The translations under genes and the position numbers were made by a program. 6,954 nucleotides of DNA from CAYJKB01 sp964370625 (GTDB taxonomy: Bacteria; Bacillota; Clostridia; Oscillospirales; Butyricicoccaceae). The stretch covers positions 1-6,954 of the forward strand of contig CAYJKB010000070.1 of the NCBI GenBank assembly GCA_964370625.1, written 5' to 3'. The notes under the pieces were generated by a model, which ran no database searches, was not told where the DNA came from, and saw only the letters and a program-made list of their open reading frames with translations. This document shows, piece after piece, positions 5,223 to 6,954 of this stretch. The first letter of the stretch is position 1; each line of letters starts with the position of its first letter.

Positions 5223-6482
5223 ATGGAATTTTTAAACATTTTTGTAATAACCATTGGTATTTTAGTTGTTGTCGGATATGTAAATGAAAAAACATTGAAA
5301 TTTCCGACAGAAATAGCGTTACTATGTGTTTCACTAATCATTGGATTAATTTATATCGTGATTTCTAGAGCGATTAACCCTGATACTGCACCGTCAGGAT
5401 TTCCTATTGAATATCTAAGTGATTATTTAGTAGATGGAGTGTTGTCTTTCATGTTATTTTCGGGTGCATGTAGTATTACCTTTAAAAAGCTACAAAATAA
5501 ACTGAAAATAATATCAGTTTTAGCACTAATAACTACAACAATTTCTACAATTATATTCGGATTTTTATTTTATTCATTTATTAATTTAATAGGATTTTCG
5601 AATTTTTCATTAGTAGAATGTTTGTTGTTAGGTGCAATAATTTCTCCGACAGACCCAATAGCTGCAACGAGTATTTTAAAAAAAGTAGGTCTTTCAGAAG
5701 ATTTAATTCTAACAATTGAAGGAGAATCATTATTTAACGATGGTGTAGGCATTGCATTGTTCGTCGCACTTTCAAGCACATTAACAAGTGATACCATGTC
5801 TGTAAATCCATTATTGGTAATAGATGTTTTATTTAGAGAAATAGTTGGAGCTATAGCTGTATCTTGCTTTATTTGTTTCGTTATGTTTTATTTTTTTAAA
5901 CGTACAAAAGATAAATTTAGGCAAATATTTATTAGTATATTAGCATTGACATTATCATATGTTATTTGTCAGCAATTAGAATTTTCTGGTGCAATATCTT
6001 CTGTAGTATGTGGAATTTATTTTGCAACAGTTACAGTAAAAGCTTGTGAAAAAAGACTTGCAGACTTTACATTATACTATGATTTTTGGGAAATTATAGA
6101 TAATTTGTTAAATCATATATTATATATTTTCTTAGGAATTTTCTTTGTAAATATATATTTCTATACAGAAAAGAATTTAGTATTTATTGCAATTTCAATT
6201 ATATCTTGCCTAATTGCAAGATATGCAGGTGTGTTCTTAGCGTCACTTACAATAAGAAGTTTACCAGATAATTTATCAAAACCTTCTTTTTCTGCACTTC
6301 TCACATGGTCTGGATTAAAAGGTGGACTTAGTCTTGCACTTATGATAGAAGCTTCAGCTTTATTATCAAGTGAAACATTTGATTCAATGATTATTTCAGT
6401 ATTTTCTGTTGTAATTTTTACAACTATAATACAAGGTTTAACAGTAGAAAAATTCTATGATAAACATATAAAAAACAATTAA
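5223..6482 (+). CDS. CPA1-family cation (Na+)/proton antiporter, NhaP-like
   Basis: A 419-residue integral membrane protein, hydrophobic throughout, with about 12-13 predicted membrane helices. The signature of the monovalent cation:proton antiporter-1 family is unmistakable. SPTDPIAATSILKKVGL (141-157) carries the unwound-helix TDP motif (Thr143, Asp144), and EGESLFNDGVGIALF (166-180) carries the Asn172-Asp173 ion-binding pair. The conserved arginine of the later core helix is probably Arg333 (IARYAGV), and WSGLKGGLSLAL (362-373) and QGLTVE (404-409) close the domain. It should exchange external protons for internal Na+ (or Li+/K+), supporting pH and salt homeostasis. The C-terminus ends just after the last helix, without the regulatory tails of some relatives, so this is a compact form. 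TTGGAGAG (5209-5216) precedes the ATG, and the gene has its own promoter. It stands alone, so the preferred cation cannot be inferred from neighbours. Confidence 0.95.
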   Translation: MEFLNIFVITIGILVVVGYVNEKTLKFPTEIALLCVSLIIGLIYIVISRAINPDTAPSGFPIEYLSDYLVDGVLSFMLFSGACSITFKKLQNKLKIISVLALITTTISTIIFGFLFYSFINLIGFSNFSLVECLLLGAIISPTDPIAATSILKKVGLSEDLILTIEGESLFNDGVGIALFVALSSTLTSDTMSVNPLLVIDVLFREIVGAIAVSCFICFVMFYFFKRTKDKFRQIFISILALTLSYVICQQLEFSGAISSVVCGIYFATVTVKACEKRLADFTLYYDFWEIIDNLLNHILYIFLGIFFVNIYFYTEKNLVFIAISIISCLIARYAGVFLASLTIRSLPDNLSKPSFSALLTWSGLKGGLSLALMIEASALLSSETFDSMIISVFSVVIFTTIIQGLTVEKFYDKHIKNN

Positions 6483-6570
6483 GAGATGAACTACAGACAA
6501 CTTGTTAGACATGGGTTAATAACTCAAAAGCTGTCCAAACTAGCTGTTGTAAAAAATACAGCAAAAAAGG

Positions 6571-6608
6571 GGGGTGTCACAAATGATGAAAATCATTTGT
6601 GACACCCC
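6571..6608 (-). terminator. Long perfect hairpin (17-bp stem), terminator-like on the minus strand
   Basis: Arms 6571-6587 and 6592-6608 pair perfectly over 17 bp around a four-base loop (GAAA on the plus strand). Read on the minus strand, the stem is followed by CC and then six T (6568-6563), a credible intrinsic terminator for transcription arriving from the PepSY gene. On the plus strand no T run follows directly. The stem is longer and more GC-rich at its base (GGGGTGTCAC) than its surroundings. It could also be a backup terminator, or the relic of a small mobile or repeat element. Confidence 0.6.
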
Positions 6609-6632
6609 TAAAACAAATCCTGATTTGTTTTA
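6609..6632 (+). terminator. Adjacent hairpin, possible antiporter terminator
   Basis: TAAAACAAATC and GATTTGTTTTA are perfect 11-base arms separated by two bases; the innermost pair must open to make a loop. It begins with no gap after the preceding hairpin. On the plus strand it is followed by A and TTTTT (6634-6638), which could end antiporter transcripts arriving from 6482. The helix is mostly A-T, so strength is moderate. Its ACAAAT/ATTTGT core repeats that of the hairpin at 6571-6608. Confidence 0.5.
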
Positions 6633-6650
6633 ATTTTTCTTCAGAGGGTA

Positions 6651-6677
6651 AAAAAGTCAGGTACACCCTGACTTTTT
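6651..6677. terminator. Terminator hairpin, probably bidirectional
   Basis: AAAAAGTCAGG (6651-6661), loop TACAC, then CCTGACTTTTT (6667-6677): 11 bp with T runs on both strands (six T on the minus strand, 6655-6650). It lies about 90 bases beyond the PepSY gene's stop codon, and is the first strong stop for minus-strand transcription. It could also stop plus-strand readthrough from the antiporter. Confidence 0.78.
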
Positions 6678-6765
6678 GTGATTTTTATAATTTTTTAGCA
6701 TTTTTTATTAATTTTAGCTATTTGAAAGTGAGTTAAGTTTGTACAGCCCCGAAAAGTAGCTTCAT

Positions 6766-6954
6766 TTAATCATCATATTCCATATCATGTTCCCAAATTG
6801 AACCATCAGTAGCACTAATTGTATATTCATATTCCATTCTACCAACTTGCCACTCAATCTCATATTCGGCATATCCATCATCAAAGTCGAACTCACACTT
6901 AATACGACTAGCTTCACTTTCTGTCACACCAGCGTGTGCAAGTGCTATTGCTTT
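6766..6954 (-). CDS. PepSY-domain protein, C-terminal part
   Basis: Only the last 62 residues plus stop are in the window; the frame runs off the right edge without a start. They read as one PepSY repeat: an AIALAHAGVTESEA helix, a charged strand IKCEFDFDDG, a YEIEWQVGRMEYEYTI hairpin, then SATDGSIWEHDMEYDD. The alternation 'DG..YEIE...G..EYEY.I.A..G.I' is the family pattern. PepSY modules occur in secreted or membrane proteins, often in tandem, and in some cases inhibit or guide proteases. Whether this gene has a signal peptide, a lipid anchor or more repeats lies outside the window. It converges with the antiporter across the hairpin region. Confidence 0.88.
   Translation of the reverse strand, partial: KAIALAHAGVTESEASRIKCEFDFDDGYAEYEIEWQVGRMEYEYTISATDGSIWEHDMEYDD

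Noticed and set aside
5075..5341. An 88-codon minus-strand frame across the antiporter start
   Set aside because: It overlaps the antiporter promoter and N-terminus in antisense, and shows no ribosome site or domain.
6583..6633. A 16-codon frame (ATG ATG AAA ... TTT TAA) with GGGGGG eight bases upstream, inside the hairpin cluster
   Set aside because: Its start and ribosome site would be locked in the 17-bp stem, and no gene follows on the plus strand that a leader peptide could control. Frames this short are common by chance. Kept only as part of the hairpin finding.

Overview
The window is AT-rich (GC visibly about one third) and looks chromosomal, from a low-GC, Gram-positive, probably motile anaerobe of the Clostridia (Lachnospiraceae/Epulopiscium-like). 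The clues are strong AGGAGG-type ribosome binding sites, textbook sigma-A promoters, a signal peptide followed by S-layer-homology-like repeats, a TPP riboswitch with a transcription terminator, and a methyl-accepting chemotaxis protein. The genus assignment is inference; no marker gene is present.

Layout, left to right. (1) 1-187, minus strand: a complete TPP riboswitch cassette (promoter, aptamer, terminator) whose controlled gene lies off the left edge. (2) 229-2148, minus: a secreted 639-residue protein with SLH-like repeats, a middle domain resembling DUF4358, and a C-terminal DHHW/AlgX-like SGNH domain with an apparently intact Asp-His-Ser triad. It is probably a wall-attached factor for O-acetylation of an envelope polymer. 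(3) 2149-2602: a 454-base divergent control region with candidate promoters and several dyads. (4) 2603-4324, plus: a full-length methyl-accepting chemotaxis receptor, closed by a strong bidirectional terminator (4336-4380) shared with the convergent next gene. (5) 4388-4921, minus: a RibD-C/dihydrofolate-reductase-like protein with a near-consensus promoter and a perfect 20-bp palindrome lying on the -10 and start point. (6) 5223-6482, plus: a CPA1-type cation/proton antiporter with its own extended -10 promoter. (7) 6571-6677: three consecutive near-perfect hairpins between convergent genes. (8) 6766-6954, minus: the C-terminal end of a PepSY-domain protein, cut by the window edge.

The genes are single transcription units in alternating orientation, each with its own signals. 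The window therefore reads as a run of independent housekeeping and accessory genes, not one operon. I see no transposase, phage, CRISPR, tRNA or rRNA. The most unusual items are the three-part fusion at 229-2148, the palindromic operator candidate at 4949-4968, and the hairpin cluster at 6571-6677. I find no convincing evidence for a wholly new multi-gene system.
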